In this document: piece after piece, positions 7,855 through 16,342 of the stretch | Numbering within the stretch: position 1 is the stretch's first letter | How the letters are laid out: the number at the start of each line of letters is the position of its first letter | The notes under the pieces: model-generated | Database searches by the model: none | What the model was told of the DNA's origin: nothing | The model's input: only the letters and a program-made list of their open reading frames with translations | Made by a program: the position numbers and the translations under genes | IMG/VR virus record: IMGVR_UViG_3300033144_006416 | Coordinates: 1 to 40,288 of that record | Length of the DNA stretch: 40,288 bases | Strand: one strand, 5' to 3' | From: a virus

Positions 7855-8433
7855 ATGCCGATACCAGTAGGGTATAAATTGAATCCTACAAATCAAGCTC
7901 GCGTTGAAGCAGCGCTTCGGAAGGTTGCGCGGCATGGCGCGGATCTTACTCTGCCGTTCAACCGATTCGGCACTAAATTCGTCAGGAGGACGGTGCAGTC
8001 TTTTAACCGCGGAGGTAGGCTTGGCAACTGGCCTCCGTATTCCGACTTCACTCTCGCGCTCCGCAAGGCGCGTGGTAAGAAGACCTCACCTCGCGGGATG
8101 CTGAAAGATCGTGGAGTATTGCAGAACAGTATCAAGCACAATCCAGGACCGAAGGAACTGGTCGTCGGCACTACTGTTCCGTACGCTCCGCTGCAGCAAA
8201 AGGGAGGATACGGAACCTTGAAACTTGCAGCAACGACTATATACCCGCGCGCGGCGAAGGCATTGGCGTTCACGACTAAGGATGGCAAACAGATCATCTG
8301 CTCGCGCGTGAGTATGCCTGCTCGTACGATACGCACGAAGATACCGGCAAGACCGTTTCTCGTAGTACTTCCAGCAGATGAGCTCGATCTTCTGCATGAA
8401 GTGGAAAGGCATATCGCGAAGGTGGTCAGATGA
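7855..8433 (+). CDS. Mu gpG-like virion morphogenesis / tail completion protein
   Basis: This 192-residue protein matches the Phage_tail_S / Mu gpG pattern: a basic N-terminal region, RLGNWPPYSDFTLALRKARG (about 55-75), a GMLKDRGVLQNSI segment, VGTTVPYAPLQQKGGYG (about 103-119) and IPARPFL near the C-terminus. Members act at the neck, joining head and tail. It begins two bases after the adaptor gene stop and overlaps the next gene by four bases (ATGA). Confidence 0.82.
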   Translation: MPIPVGYKLNPTNQARVEAALRKVARHGADLTLPFNRFGTKFVRRTVQSFNRGGRLGNWPPYSDFTLALRKARGKKTSPRGMLKDRGVLQNSIKHNPGPKELVVGTTVPYAPLQQKGGYGTLKLAATTIYPRAAKALAFTTKDGKQIICSRVSMPARTIRTKIPARPFLVVLPADELDLLHEVERHIAKVVR

Positions 8434-9881
8434 CTTTCACGCCATCGATAACTATGAAGAGTGTGCTTGAGGCAATCAAGACAGAGCTTGTTGCTAACGC
8501 TTCTGCTGAGGTGCATGTGGAGATCGCTCCGGGTGGTATTCTTCCAGTGCAGTACGCGAAGATCAGGTATCAGATCGAGCCTGTTAACGTGCGTCGTACA
8601 TACCCGGGAGCGACGGACGGACAGGATAGTCTTGTACTACCGGAGATCGAGGTCAGGGTATGGGTATCAACGACTCTGACCGGAGGTGAGGATGGCTCTT
8701 ACGAGTACCTGATCGTTGGCGATGGTGAGGAGACAGGACTGGTTGAAGCACTTGAAACGGCTGAGGGACTCCTGCACGACTACTTCATGGCTGATGAGGA
8801 TGTTCAGTCGTTCGCGATCATATACGACGAACCGACGTTCGGTCCTGTTATGCTGGCAGATAATAACATTGCGTTCGCCGGTAGTTTCCGCATTCAGGTC
8901 AAGGGCACGATGTCCCCATCTCCTAGCACTCCGATAATGTTCTCTACGCGTTTGACCGCAGTGCCTCCGCTGCTCACCAGTGTGGAGGTGTCTGTCGACG
9001 GTATGTCTTCTGCAACGGTCACGTGGACGACTAACTTCCTTGCGACATCGCAGGTGAAATGGGCTGAAGGTACCGGCAACACGTTGAGTAACCTTACTGA
9101 TGAGGATACCACTGAGAGGACGTCGCATTCTGTGCAGATTACCGAGCTATCTCCTGGCACATTGCATGAATGTCAACCGCGTAGCCGGGATCTGAAGAGT
9201 AACCGTATCGGGCACTCGCACTACCGATACCCGTTCACTACCGATCCGGGTGTCCCGGAGATACTAACCGGGCCGACGGCGGAGGACATCGGATCGACTT
9301 CTGCTTCGATCGAGTGGACGACTGACGTTCCCGCTTACCATAGGGTGCAGTACAAAAAAGATGGAGGATCCTGGACGACAACGCCTTGGTCAGAGTCTCC
9401 TTCGACTAACGCGTCTGTCGATCTTTCAGGGTTGGATTCGGAATATAGCAAGTACTACTGGAACGTTCAGAGCGGTACGGATACAGGAAACCCCGCGACG
9501 TACTGCGAGTGGGATGACGGCGATGAGGCTGAGACGTACAGCTTCAACACGACTTGTCTCGCTGTTGGGGAGATGTGGGGTTGGGATACATACATCGGAG
9601 GCGGAGGAAAACTTGAATATCTTGTCTTGAAGTGGAGAACGAATGAATCGGGGCTTTGGAGAGCACAGATCGATGGCAGTGTGTCCGGCCTTGATTATGG
9701 ACCGTGGACATCTGGCACGACAACGCACATTCATACTTATGAGAGCTTCCCGCTAAATAACGGGACGTACTACTGGCGAACACGGCATCAAAATTATTGC
9801 AGTGATTACTGCGTATACAGCGCTTGGAAACAGTTTAGAATCGGTGGAAGGGCTGGAAGCAAATATACCATTGATGTTTAA
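8430..9881 (+). CDS. Tail terminator-like protein with C-terminal fibronectin-III-like domains
   Basis: The first 150 residues of this 483-residue protein look like a tail terminator or minor tail subunit (alpha/beta, with YEYLIVGDGEETGLVEALET), in the expected place after gpG. The remainder is at least two, probably three, Ig/fibronectin-III-like repeats: SSATVTWTTNFLATSQVKW (about 190-210), STSASIEWTTDVPAYHRVQY (about 288-307), each with a Leu-Ser-Pro or Leu-Ser-Gly turn, and a Trp/Tyr/Cys-rich last domain from about 375. Such domains usually bind surface sugars weakly. Their attachment to a terminator-position protein is unusual. Confidence 0.65.
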   Translation: MTFTPSITMKSVLEAIKTELVANASAEVHVEIAPGGILPVQYAKIRYQIEPVNVRRTYPGATDGQDSLVLPEIEVRVWVSTTLTGGEDGSYEYLIVGDGEETGLVEALETAEGLLHDYFMADEDVQSFAIIYDEPTFGPVMLADNNIAFAGSFRIQVKGTMSPSPSTPIMFSTRLTAVPPLLTSVEVSVDGMSSATVTWTTNFLATSQVKWAEGTGNTLSNLTDEDTTERTSHSVQITELSPGTLHECQPRSRDLKSNRIGHSHYRYPFTTDPGVPEILTGPTAEDIGSTSASIEWTTDVPAYHRVQYKKDGGSWTTTPWSESPSTNASVDLSGLDSEYSKYYWNVQSGTDTGNPATYCEWDDGDEAETYSFNTTCLAVGEMWGWDTYIGGGGKLEYLVLKWRTNESGLWRAQIDGSVSGLDYGPWTSGTTTHIHTYESFPLNNGTYYWRTRHQNYCSDYCVYSAWKQFRIGGRAGSKYTIDV

Positions 9882-9890
9882 GGTGATAGC

Positions 9891-10361
9891 ATGAGTGAAA
9901 AGTGGGAAAGAAACTATACTGAAATTACGGCCGATGCGGGCGTAACTCCCAGACCAAGCAGCACGTGGCGAGAACTGCTTCCGGTCATGCGTTCGAAGTG
10001 GGATCTTAAAAATATTGCTACGGATAAGACCGCAGCATTCAAAGTGCATGAGAAGAGTGCTGGAGACACACCGGGTCAAGTGCCGTATATGCTTGATCAC
10101 GAGAACTGTGCATTCTGCCAGAAGGCATCAGAGGGAGTAATAAAGCCGAGTTACGGGCTTGCTGGCCTTTCCTGTAAGGCTTGCGTCCTGGAGTGTAAGT
10201 GCTACGATACCGCATGGGTTGTGCCGAAGATATACTTCGCTATGCTCGCAGAGGACTGGAAGCTCTTCGATATTCTTGTAGCACAGGGGCTTAACGATAT
10301 TGCAAAGATCGTCACAGAAAAAGAAAAAGAAGATGACCACGATATTATAGATCCGAAATAG
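9891..10361 (+). CDS. Cysteine-rich protein in the tail cluster
   Basis: This 156-residue protein has AAGGTGATAGC before its ATG. A central cysteine cluster, with CAFC (about 72-75) and CKAC..CKC (about 97-106), could bind zinc or an Fe-S centre. The C-terminal 20 residues are acidic and lysine-rich. It sits between the terminator-like and tube genes. I do not recognise a family. A structural or chaperone role in tail assembly is possible but unproven. Confidence 0.65.
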   Translation: MSEKWERNYTEITADAGVTPRPSSTWRELLPVMRSKWDLKNIATDKTAAFKVHEKSAGDTPGQVPYMLDHENCAFCQKASEGVIKPSYGLAGLSCKACVLECKCYDTAWVVPKIYFAMLAEDWKLFDILVAQGLNDIAKIVTEKEKEDDHDIIDPK

Positions 10362-10396
10362 TAAGCATCTTTTACTTTGAAAGGAGGTGATACGAA

Positions 10397-10894
10397 ATGG
10401 GTGACTCAACTAACATCATCATAGGTGGAGCGACTCTGCTTGTTGACGACGTCAACCTCGGCTACATCGTTGACGGAGTGCGCATGACCGTTGAAGCGGA
10501 CATGTGGTACGGTAAGGTCGAGGGTGTCCCGGTAGACATCGTAGCCAGACGCCCGAGAGTGTCGTACAAGTTCCAAGCAACACTGGTCGAGCCGACGCTC
10601 GCTAACCTGAAGATCGCGTACGATTGGAGCAACACGCAGGATGCAGGTCCTCCGATCACGCTCGACTTTGGTGGTGAGAATTTCATCCCGACCTCGCTTG
10701 AAGTAGCGATCTACGGCTACGTTCCGGGAGGAGACCTCTTCACGAGGATGCTGACGATCGACGTCGCAGTCGTCGAGCCGGGAGGCGAGATGGTTCATAC
10801 CGATGAGGATATGACCAAGATTCCCGTGGTCTTCAAGGGGCTGTGGGATGAGGCTACTTCGCGCGTCGGAGAACTGTCTGATGCTGCGGCGTAA
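10397..10894 (+). CDS. Major tail tube protein (probable)
   Basis: A 165-residue beta-rich protein starts after a very strong ribosome site (AAAGGAGGTGATACGAA), as expected for an abundant virion protein. It begins MGDSTNIIIGGATLLVDDVN and contains TLDFGGENFIPTSLEVAIYG. Its place just upstream of the frameshifted chaperone and tape measure is where tail tube proteins are found. Length fits the family. No signature motif is decisive, so the call rests on position, length and expression signal. Confidence 0.72.
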   Translation: MGDSTNIIIGGATLLVDDVNLGYIVDGVRMTVEADMWYGKVEGVPVDIVARRPRVSYKFQATLVEPTLANLKIAYDWSNTQDAGPPITLDFGGENFIPTSLEVAIYGYVPGGDLFTRMLTIDVAVVEPGGEMVHTDEDMTKIPVVFKGLWDEATSRVGELSDAAA

Positions 10895-11348
10895 GCAGGA
10901 CGGAAAGATACAGAAAGAGATGGTACCAGATATGCACGGGCTAGGAAACAGACAGCACTTTCAGTCGGCAAGAAACAAGATCTTCCAAGTGGACGGAGGA
11001 GGTGTCGCGTGCGAGGACATCAACATTGCAACAGCGTTGGTCTGTAGAGCCGGACGGTGGAGTGCGGAGAAGCAGAACATCGTTAGGAATTTCAAACCAG
11101 CGATGTTTGACGGAGTTAAGATCGGCAAACTTACTCAGACGAAGGAAACGGTTTTTCTATTCTACCTTGTAGGGGATCCTGTTGAATTGAAGTTCAGGCG
11201 CATGCTGTTTTTCAAAGGTGCTCACTTCACAGACAGCAACGAGTTCAGGACTAACCGTTCCCGGTTGCTTGATGCTTTGAAGGAGACGCAGAGGCGTGCG
11301 GAGAAGGGGGAGTACGTTCATATAATAAACCCAGGGAACGGAGGTTAG
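10881..11348 (+). CDS. Unrecognised protein in tail cluster
   Basis: This 155-residue frame begins at ATG 10881, overlapping the tube gene by 14 bases, with GGAGA about ten bases upstream. An in-frame start at 10848 is less likely because it lies deeper in the tube gene. It is basic, with FDGVKIGKLTQTKETVFLFY and a VELKFRRMLFFKGAHF stretch, then a helical EFRTNRSRLLDALKETQRRA tail. The composition looks like genuine coding sequence. I do not know its role. Confidence 0.65.
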   Translation: MLRRKQDGKIQKEMVPDMHGLGNRQHFQSARNKIFQVDGGGVACEDINIATALVCRAGRWSAEKQNIVRNFKPAMFDGVKIGKLTQTKETVFLFYLVGDPVELKFRRMLFFKGAHFTDSNEFRTNRSRLLDALKETQRRAEKGEYVHIINPGNGG

Positions 11349-11350
11349 GT

Positions 11351-11617
11351 ATGCGGGTGCTAGTCAAAAAGGCGTTTACCCAACTAGGAAAGTACTACAA
11401 TCCTAGTAGCGAGCCGATTGAAGTCAAGCCAACTCTTCGCTGGGTAAGCGATCGGTTGGAATCGGGCCATTTAGTACAGGAGGACGGAAGCGATGAAGCT
11501 GGAAGAAGCGCTACGACAGACGACAGTGGAAGTGACGCTGTCACGGAAGGGGCAGACGAGGACACTGCTTCTAGCGGAACCAGCGCTGCTGGATCTGATC
11601 CCGTGGTTAAGGCGTAA
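11351..11617 (+). CDS. Small protein whose low-complexity tail overlaps the tail chaperone
   Basis: This 88-residue frame starts at ATG 11351 after GGAGGTTAGGT. Residues 1-45 (MRVLVKKAFTQLGKYYNPSS...) look like an ordinary folded region. Residues 46-88 are Ser, Thr, Asp, Glu and Ala rich. The last 125 bases also encode the N-terminus of the next protein in another frame, so the tail may be tolerated overprinting with little sequence constraint. Function unknown. Confidence 0.65.
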   Translation: MRVLVKKAFTQLGKYYNPSSEPIEVKPTLRWVSDRLESGHLVQEDGSDEAGRSATTDDSGSDAVTEGADEDTASSGTSAAGSDPVVKA

Positions 11618-11972
11618 CGCCGCAGCAGTAATTGAATTTTACGCTGGAAATGTGCAGATCTTCGATGATCTGACGTCAGGCCGGATTGATACGATTATGG
11701 ACCTTGTTGTGCGTGAAGGGGTGATCAACGAAGTCTGCGAGTACATCGAGCTGATGGATAGCAAACCGACGCATCAAGAGCAGATACCAGTTGCGGAGCT
11801 GATGACGTTAGGCCAGTTCGCCAAGGTCCTTCCGGATGTCGTGCGTTTATCCGATCTGAAGGGGATGCGTTCAAATTTTTCGGAGATGCTGGAGATAGCC
11901 GGGGTGAAGATGGAAGTAACCCCGATCGAGGACGAGGAAGAGACTACGCCGGAGATTTCGAGCAAGGACTAG
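11493..11972 (+). CDS. Tail assembly chaperone, short form (G-like)
   Basis: A 159-residue protein begins at ATG 11493 after ACAGGAGGACGGAAGCG. It lies between tube and tape measure genes, has an acidic end, and is mainly helical (LLLAEPALLDLIPWLRRNAA and later helices). These traits match the short product of the paired tail chaperones (lambda gpG type) that coat the tape measure during assembly. A perfect slippery heptamer inside it allows the longer -1 product. Confidence 0.82.
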   Translation: MKLEEALRQTTVEVTLSRKGQTRTLLLAEPALLDLIPWLRRNAAAVIEFYAGNVQIFDDLTSGRIDTIMDLVVREGVINEVCEYIELMDSKPTHQEQIPVAELMTLGQFAKVLPDVVRLSDLKGMRSNFSEMLEIAGVKMEVTPIEDEEETTPEISSKD

Positions 11973-12301
11973 ACCAACTGGTCTACGGTCTTATCGATCT
12001 TCAGCATGCTTTTCCAAACTTGGACGTGCATAGGATCACGTTCAGCCAGTTTGTGATGTATTGTAGCAGACTGGTTCTGCTAACGCTTCAGCAGAGGTAC
12101 TCCGCAGCAGAAGCCGCTCGAGCGGGTATGCTATCGAGGAAAGGATGGAAGGCGTACACGGATGAATTGCAGAAACAGATCGACCGTTTTCTTGAGCCGA
12201 AGGGTCCGGCTGAAGCGGAAGAAACGTGGGAGAAACGCGCGATGGCTGAGTGCTCGAAGGATGTTCCAAACAAGGTGGAGATAGAATGGCCCAGCGAGTA
12301 G
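11493..12301 (+). CDS. Tail assembly chaperone, -1 frameshift fusion (GT-like)
   Basis: Ribosomes that slip back one base at 11873-11879 leave the short-form frame and continue without a stop to 12301, giving a fusion of about 269 residues. The second frame carries convincing protein from about 11945 (DYAGDFEQGLDQLVYGLIDL, then HAFPNLDVHRITFSQFVMYC) and has no ribosome site of its own; its first start codon (TTG 12020) lies well inside the coding-like part. This is the lambda G/GT arrangement. The T-like part ends 16 bases inside the tape measure gene, the protein it is expected to bind. Confidence 0.85.
11873..11879 (+). promoter_or_regulatory. -1 ribosomal frameshift site A AAT TTT
   Basis: The heptamer fits X XXY YYZ in the zero frame of the short chaperone (codons TCA AAT TTT). 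After slipping, AAT and TTT become AAA and TTT, so repairing is good. It lies 31 codons before the short-form stop, and the -1 frame is open from here to 12301. Confidence 0.85.
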
Positions 12302-14244
12302 AAGTCCGGTTCGTTGGAGTAACTACACAACTGAAGCAGGGTGTTGATCGAGGTATCGCTCAACTTCGGCGCTTGTCCAACTTCGCTAAAAAGCATGAAA
12401 ACAGTATCAAGAAGGCACGCATGCAAGCGGGTGTGGCGTTAGGTGCTCAGATCCTTCTTGTTAGAAACCTTATCCAAGCATACGAGAAACAGGAACAAGC
12501 AGACGCCATGCTTCTTCAGTCCATGAAGACGCGAGGTATTTATACTGATGAGGCGTACGAAAAGACGAAGCGTTTCGCTAATGAGATGCAACGCCTTACA
12601 AAGTACGGTAACGAAGAAGTCGAGATGGCGCAGTCGTTGCTCATCGCAGTAGGTCAACTTTCGGATGAGGGTTTGGAAGCTGCAACACGCGCGACTCTCG
12701 ATCTTGCTGCTGCTAAGGCGATGGATCTTAAAGCTGCAGCGGATCTCGTTTCAAAGAGCATCGGGTCCACTACAAACGCTCTCGGTAGGTACGGCATAAC
12801 GATACAAGAAGGAGTCGTTGAGCCTACCGAACGTGCAAAACTAATAACGGTTGAGATCGCGAAGATGTTTGGTGGACAGGCGATGGCAGCAGCAAACACA
12901 TACACAGGGCAGTTGAAGCAGATGGGCAATGTCATAGGTGATCTTAAAGAGGACCTGGGCAAGGCCTTCCTGCCGATCCTTCTGGATCTGACGCGTGACC
13001 TGCGTGAGGCCTTGCCCGTTGTACGGGCTTGGGTCAAAGCACATGCCGAGATGATCGGCGTGCTTATGGGTGGTGGTATGTTTGGAGCTGGTTTGCTTGT
13101 AGCCTTGAGCCAGTTCGCTCTCGTATTTTCTAACCCAGCGACCGGTTGGATCGCCGGTATCGGTTTTGCCGCTCTTGCAATCGGCATGCTGGTTGTTAAG
13201 TTGAGACTTCTCAGCTCTGCTTTTACGGAGATACCTCGATCTGTTAAAGGAATAGATAAGGCGATATCAGGAGCGAACTCACAGCTCGTAGAGTTACAGG
13301 ATCAGCTTGATCAGATGTCAAGTAAAGATGCCAGCTTGATGGACTTCGTTTTAGGTAAACCAAGCCGTCTTAACGAACTAAGTAAGATTGAAAAGATGAA
13401 GAAGGACATCGCAAAACTGATCGTGTATATAGCCGAACTTAATGAAGCACGGGCGTCTTTAATAACAGACGAAGCGAAGTTTACGCAACCTGCTGAGATT
13501 GGAGGGGAACCCACTCCAATCATACCAGGCCTTCCGACTGAGGAGGACGTGCTGGTAGCTGAGGATCTTTTCGCGCGACTGACTACGATCCAGGAAGAGT
13601 ACTACGACAAGCTTGAGAAGATGGGCAAGGATGAACTCAAGCGGATAAATGATGTTGAAAAAGCTAAAGCTGCAGCGCAGTTGTCTAAAGCCATAGACAT
13701 TACAAAATCGATCGCCTACATTTACGATGATGCTTTCTCAAGCATTTTTCAGATGCGCCTTCGGTTCGATAAGGCGATGGTCCTCTCACTCGCGCGATCC
13801 TTAGCATCTATGTTTAGCATGCTTATCGATGCTGCGATAGATGAAGTGATGCTGGCGAAGATCGTGTGGACTGCGAAGCTTCTAATGAAGGGAGCATTCG
13901 ACTGGACGGCATTAGCGCAGATTGCTGGTGTTTACGCCGCTGCTGGAGCGGCAAAAAGTGCTATCAACGCACTGGCTGGATCTGCTGCTGGTAAGCTTGG
14001 AGGAGGACGGTACAAGTATGGAGGAGTCCTACCAGCGGATGGGTGGTACTACGGCGAGAAGGGCGAGAAGGTATCCAACCCGAACGAGCCGCTTGAAAGT
14101 GCTGCTAACACGGGTGACATCCCGCCGATACAGTGGAACCAAATAGGTCCGATACGAGATCGTGCCATGATTGACGAGGCGTTAGCTGCGTTCAGAGATG
14201 AACTTGTGTATGGATCGATCGGCAGGAGGGTGGCAACAATATGA
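12286..14244 (+). CDS. Tape measure protein
   Basis: The 652-residue protein starts at ATG 12286 behind AAGGTGGAG, overlapping the chaperone fusion by 16 bases; an in-frame ATG at 12250 has no such site. Helical, low-aromatic sequence with long Ala/Lys/Glu-rich stretches (about 20-230) is followed by hydrophobic segments (about 258-310) that could form the membrane-inserting part, a coiled-coil region, and a Gly-rich C-terminal end. At roughly 0.15 nm per residue the tail would be near 100 nm. Position after the frameshifted chaperone is diagnostic. Confidence 0.9.
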   Translation: MAQRVEVRFVGVTTQLKQGVDRGIAQLRRLSNFAKKHENSIKKARMQAGVALGAQILLVRNLIQAYEKQEQADAMLLQSMKTRGIYTDEAYEKTKRFANEMQRLTKYGNEEVEMAQSLLIAVGQLSDEGLEAATRATLDLAAAKAMDLKAAADLVSKSIGSTTNALGRYGITIQEGVVEPTERAKLITVEIAKMFGGQAMAAANTYTGQLKQMGNVIGDLKEDLGKAFLPILLDLTRDLREALPVVRAWVKAHAEMIGVLMGGGMFGAGLLVALSQFALVFSNPATGWIAGIGFAALAIGMLVVKLRLLSSAFTEIPRSVKGIDKAISGANSQLVELQDQLDQMSSKDASLMDFVLGKPSRLNELSKIEKMKKDIAKLIVYIAELNEARASLITDEAKFTQPAEIGGEPTPIIPGLPTEEDVLVAEDLFARLTTIQEEYYDKLEKMGKDELKRINDVEKAKAAAQLSKAIDITKSIAYIYDDAFSSIFQMRLRFDKAMVLSLARSLASMFSMLIDAAIDEVMLAKIVWTAKLLMKGAFDWTALAQIAGVYAAAGAAKSAINALAGSAAGKLGGGRYKYGGVLPADGWYYGEKGEKVSNPNEPLESAANTGDIPPIQWNQIGPIRDRAMIDEALAAFRDELVYGSIGRRVATI

Positions 14245-15104
14245 CCGTCTCCGCAACTAAGCAGTACGAAATAACGATAAATAATGCCGATGGTGATCTG
14301 ACTGCGTACGCCGCACTTCTTGCGAGTTACGGCTTATGGTCTCCGCAGATATTCAACACCCGCCGGCGAGCGGGTATGGCGAATGTCCCGTTATCGCATA
14401 TTGCAGCGTTGACCGGAGACCTCTGCCGAAAACCGCTGTCGTTCGTCGTCTACTGTTTAACAGCTAATATTGAAGCTGCTGTTAATACGGGTAGGCTTGA
14501 CCAGTTACCTCGATTTTTTTCTGCATACGATGATTATTTTATTGACCTTGAGACGTGGTACAGCGGAGGATCTCTAACCCGCCGGATGTATGTGGAGTTC
14601 ACAGGCACCGATGCTTCTCCGGTTAAAGGAACGCAGTACACCGCAGCACTACCTCGTATATATGGCATTGCACGCGATCCGTTTTGGTACGAGACCAGCG
14701 CGACCGAAACAATCATAACGGTTTCCGCAGGGTATACGAATAATGGAGCTGTTGCAGGAGCGACGTACTACTGGACGCAACGGATGACGACTAAGATAGA
14801 AGTCAACATCAACGGGCAAGAGATAAAGGATCCAACCATCGAGTTCGGTACATCCGATGGTCTCATCGAGATCACTGGTTCACTAACCGACATCGGAGAC
14901 TACTGGCTTGTTGATCATCTCAACGGTACGATTATAGAGCACGATGCTAGTGCGGGAACTAGTACAAATGCTATTGCTAAGTTGACCGATGGGGGGTTCC
15001 CTTCGCTTGCTCCAGGAGGAGAGACCGTGACCGTTACGTTAGATGCTGGTGGAGACAGTGATGCAAAGGTAACGTTCAGCGTCCACAAAAGGTATGCCTC
15101 ATGA
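14241..15104 (+). CDS. Distal tail protein (Dit-like)
   Basis: A 287-residue, beta-rich protein follows the tape measure with a four-base overlap (ATGA). Its content, an N-terminal MTVSATKQYEITINNADGD strand region, a central Tyr/Trp-rich part (RIYGIARDPFWYETSATET) and a galectin-like C-terminal region of strands, fits the Dit family, the hexameric ring that joins the tube to the hub. The call rests on order and fold pattern. Confidence 0.68.
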   Translation: MTVSATKQYEITINNADGDLTAYAALLASYGLWSPQIFNTRRRAGMANVPLSHIAALTGDLCRKPLSFVVYCLTANIEAAVNTGRLDQLPRFFSAYDDYFIDLETWYSGGSLTRRMYVEFTGTDASPVKGTQYTAALPRIYGIARDPFWYETSATETIITVSAGYTNNGAVAGATYYWTQRMTTKIEVNINGQEIKDPTIEFGTSDGLIEITGSLTDIGDYWLVDHLNGTIIEHDASAGTSTNAIAKLTDGGFPSLAPGGETVTVTLDAGGDSDAKVTFSVHKRYAS

Positions 15105-16342
15105 AAGGATTCGTTACAGCGAATATTCTCGCTGCTTCTACGGGGGCTAAAACAGCAGTCATCTCTTCACTGTTTGACCGTACTTCCAAACTGCTTTCAG
15201 CTTCAGTGGAACTTACAAATGCGGGTGGATGTGGACGTGCTAAGATATTAGCAACGCGCGCACTTTCAACAGGGCATTCAGTATCCGCTGGAAACCTGAT
15301 AGATGTGTACGTTCAATTCGTTCGTGAGAATGGCACGATTGATGTTTCAAATACTCGCATCTATAGAGGAATAATCCTCGACATTACCGAGGAATACGGA
15401 ACAAGCAGCACTATGACTATCGAGGCGGTTGGGTTGTTCCATCAGTTCACAACGATTCCGGTTGTACTCTTCGATGAGGCGAACGACGTGGACAACATTG
15501 TATCCGACCTGTTCACTAACCAGATATACTTAAAGACATGGTGCTTAGGTACAACATCTCAAATTTCTATAGCCTCACCTGAAGCGATCGGGGATGTGGA
15601 GTTCACATTCACTCCAGCCGATGAAGCAATACGTAAGCTCGCAAGTGTGCAAGGAGACGTTGCATTTGGCGTCGATGAGCAGGCGCGTTTCTTCTTCAAG
15701 GATCAAGTTACTACACAGCAAGCAGTATTCCAGATCGGGCTCAACGCGTTCGATGTAAAGAAGACTATTCGCAGCCGGGATCTTGTCAACGCACTGTTCA
15801 TAAGAATGAACCATGTTATCAGCTCAGGATCACTTATCCGTTTCGTACAGGATGCAACCTCGGTTGCAGCATACAAGCAGCGAGCCAAAGTAGTTACCGC
15901 TCCGGAGTTCAAGGATCCGGATGACGTTGAAACCTGGGCGGATAACGTGCTCGCGCAAACGAAGGATCCGATCGAGGTATGGGAGTTCGAAGCACGGCAC
16001 GGTCTATCGACTATACAGAAGGCTGAAGGCACTGCTCGCCTGGTAGACGCAGACGGTGCTACTACTCTTGCGGACACGCAGGTCTTAGGAGTGACGTACG
16101 AGTTCGACGGTTCCGATGTGTATCTGTCTTACACGTTAGCCGATCGGTATTCGTCAGGCGGTATAGGATCAGAGATTGCAGACATGAAGCGAAAAATGAT
16201 ATTCATAGAAAACGCGGAACTGTCGAACGCTAGAATCGAGCATACCGGTTACGAGGAGTTCAAGCAGTACGTTCAGGAGAATGCTATGACTGCGGGTAAG
16301 TACAACTTCATGATGACCGAGTTTGAGGAGGACGCAGTATGA
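15101..16342 (+). CDS. Tail hub / baseplate hub protein (Tal- or gp27-like)
   Basis: This 413-residue protein overlaps the Dit-like gene by four bases. It has a beta-rich first half (VDVYVQFVRENG-type strands, YRGIILDITEEYG near 88-100), a LASVQGDVAFGVDEQARFFF segment (about 180-199), then a mixed region and a helical end (EIADMKRKMIFIENAELSNA). This layout is common in tail hub proteins that sit below Dit and receive the fibres. No peptidoglycan hydrolase motif is visible. Confidence 0.68.
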   Translation: MKGFVTANILAASTGAKTAVISSLFDRTSKLLSASVELTNAGGCGRAKILATRALSTGHSVSAGNLIDVYVQFVRENGTIDVSNTRIYRGIILDITEEYGTSSTMTIEAVGLFHQFTTIPVVLFDEANDVDNIVSDLFTNQIYLKTWCLGTTSQISIASPEAIGDVEFTFTPADEAIRKLASVQGDVAFGVDEQARFFFKDQVTTQQAVFQIGLNAFDVKKTIRSRDLVNALFIRMNHVISSGSLIRFVQDATSVAAYKQRAKVVTAPEFKDPDDVETWADNVLAQTKDPIEVWEFEARHGLSTIQKAEGTARLVDADGATTLADTQVLGVTYEFDGSDVYLSYTLADRYSSGGIGSEIADMKRKMIFIENAELSNARIEHTGYEEFKQYVQENAMTAGKYNFMMTEFEEDAV

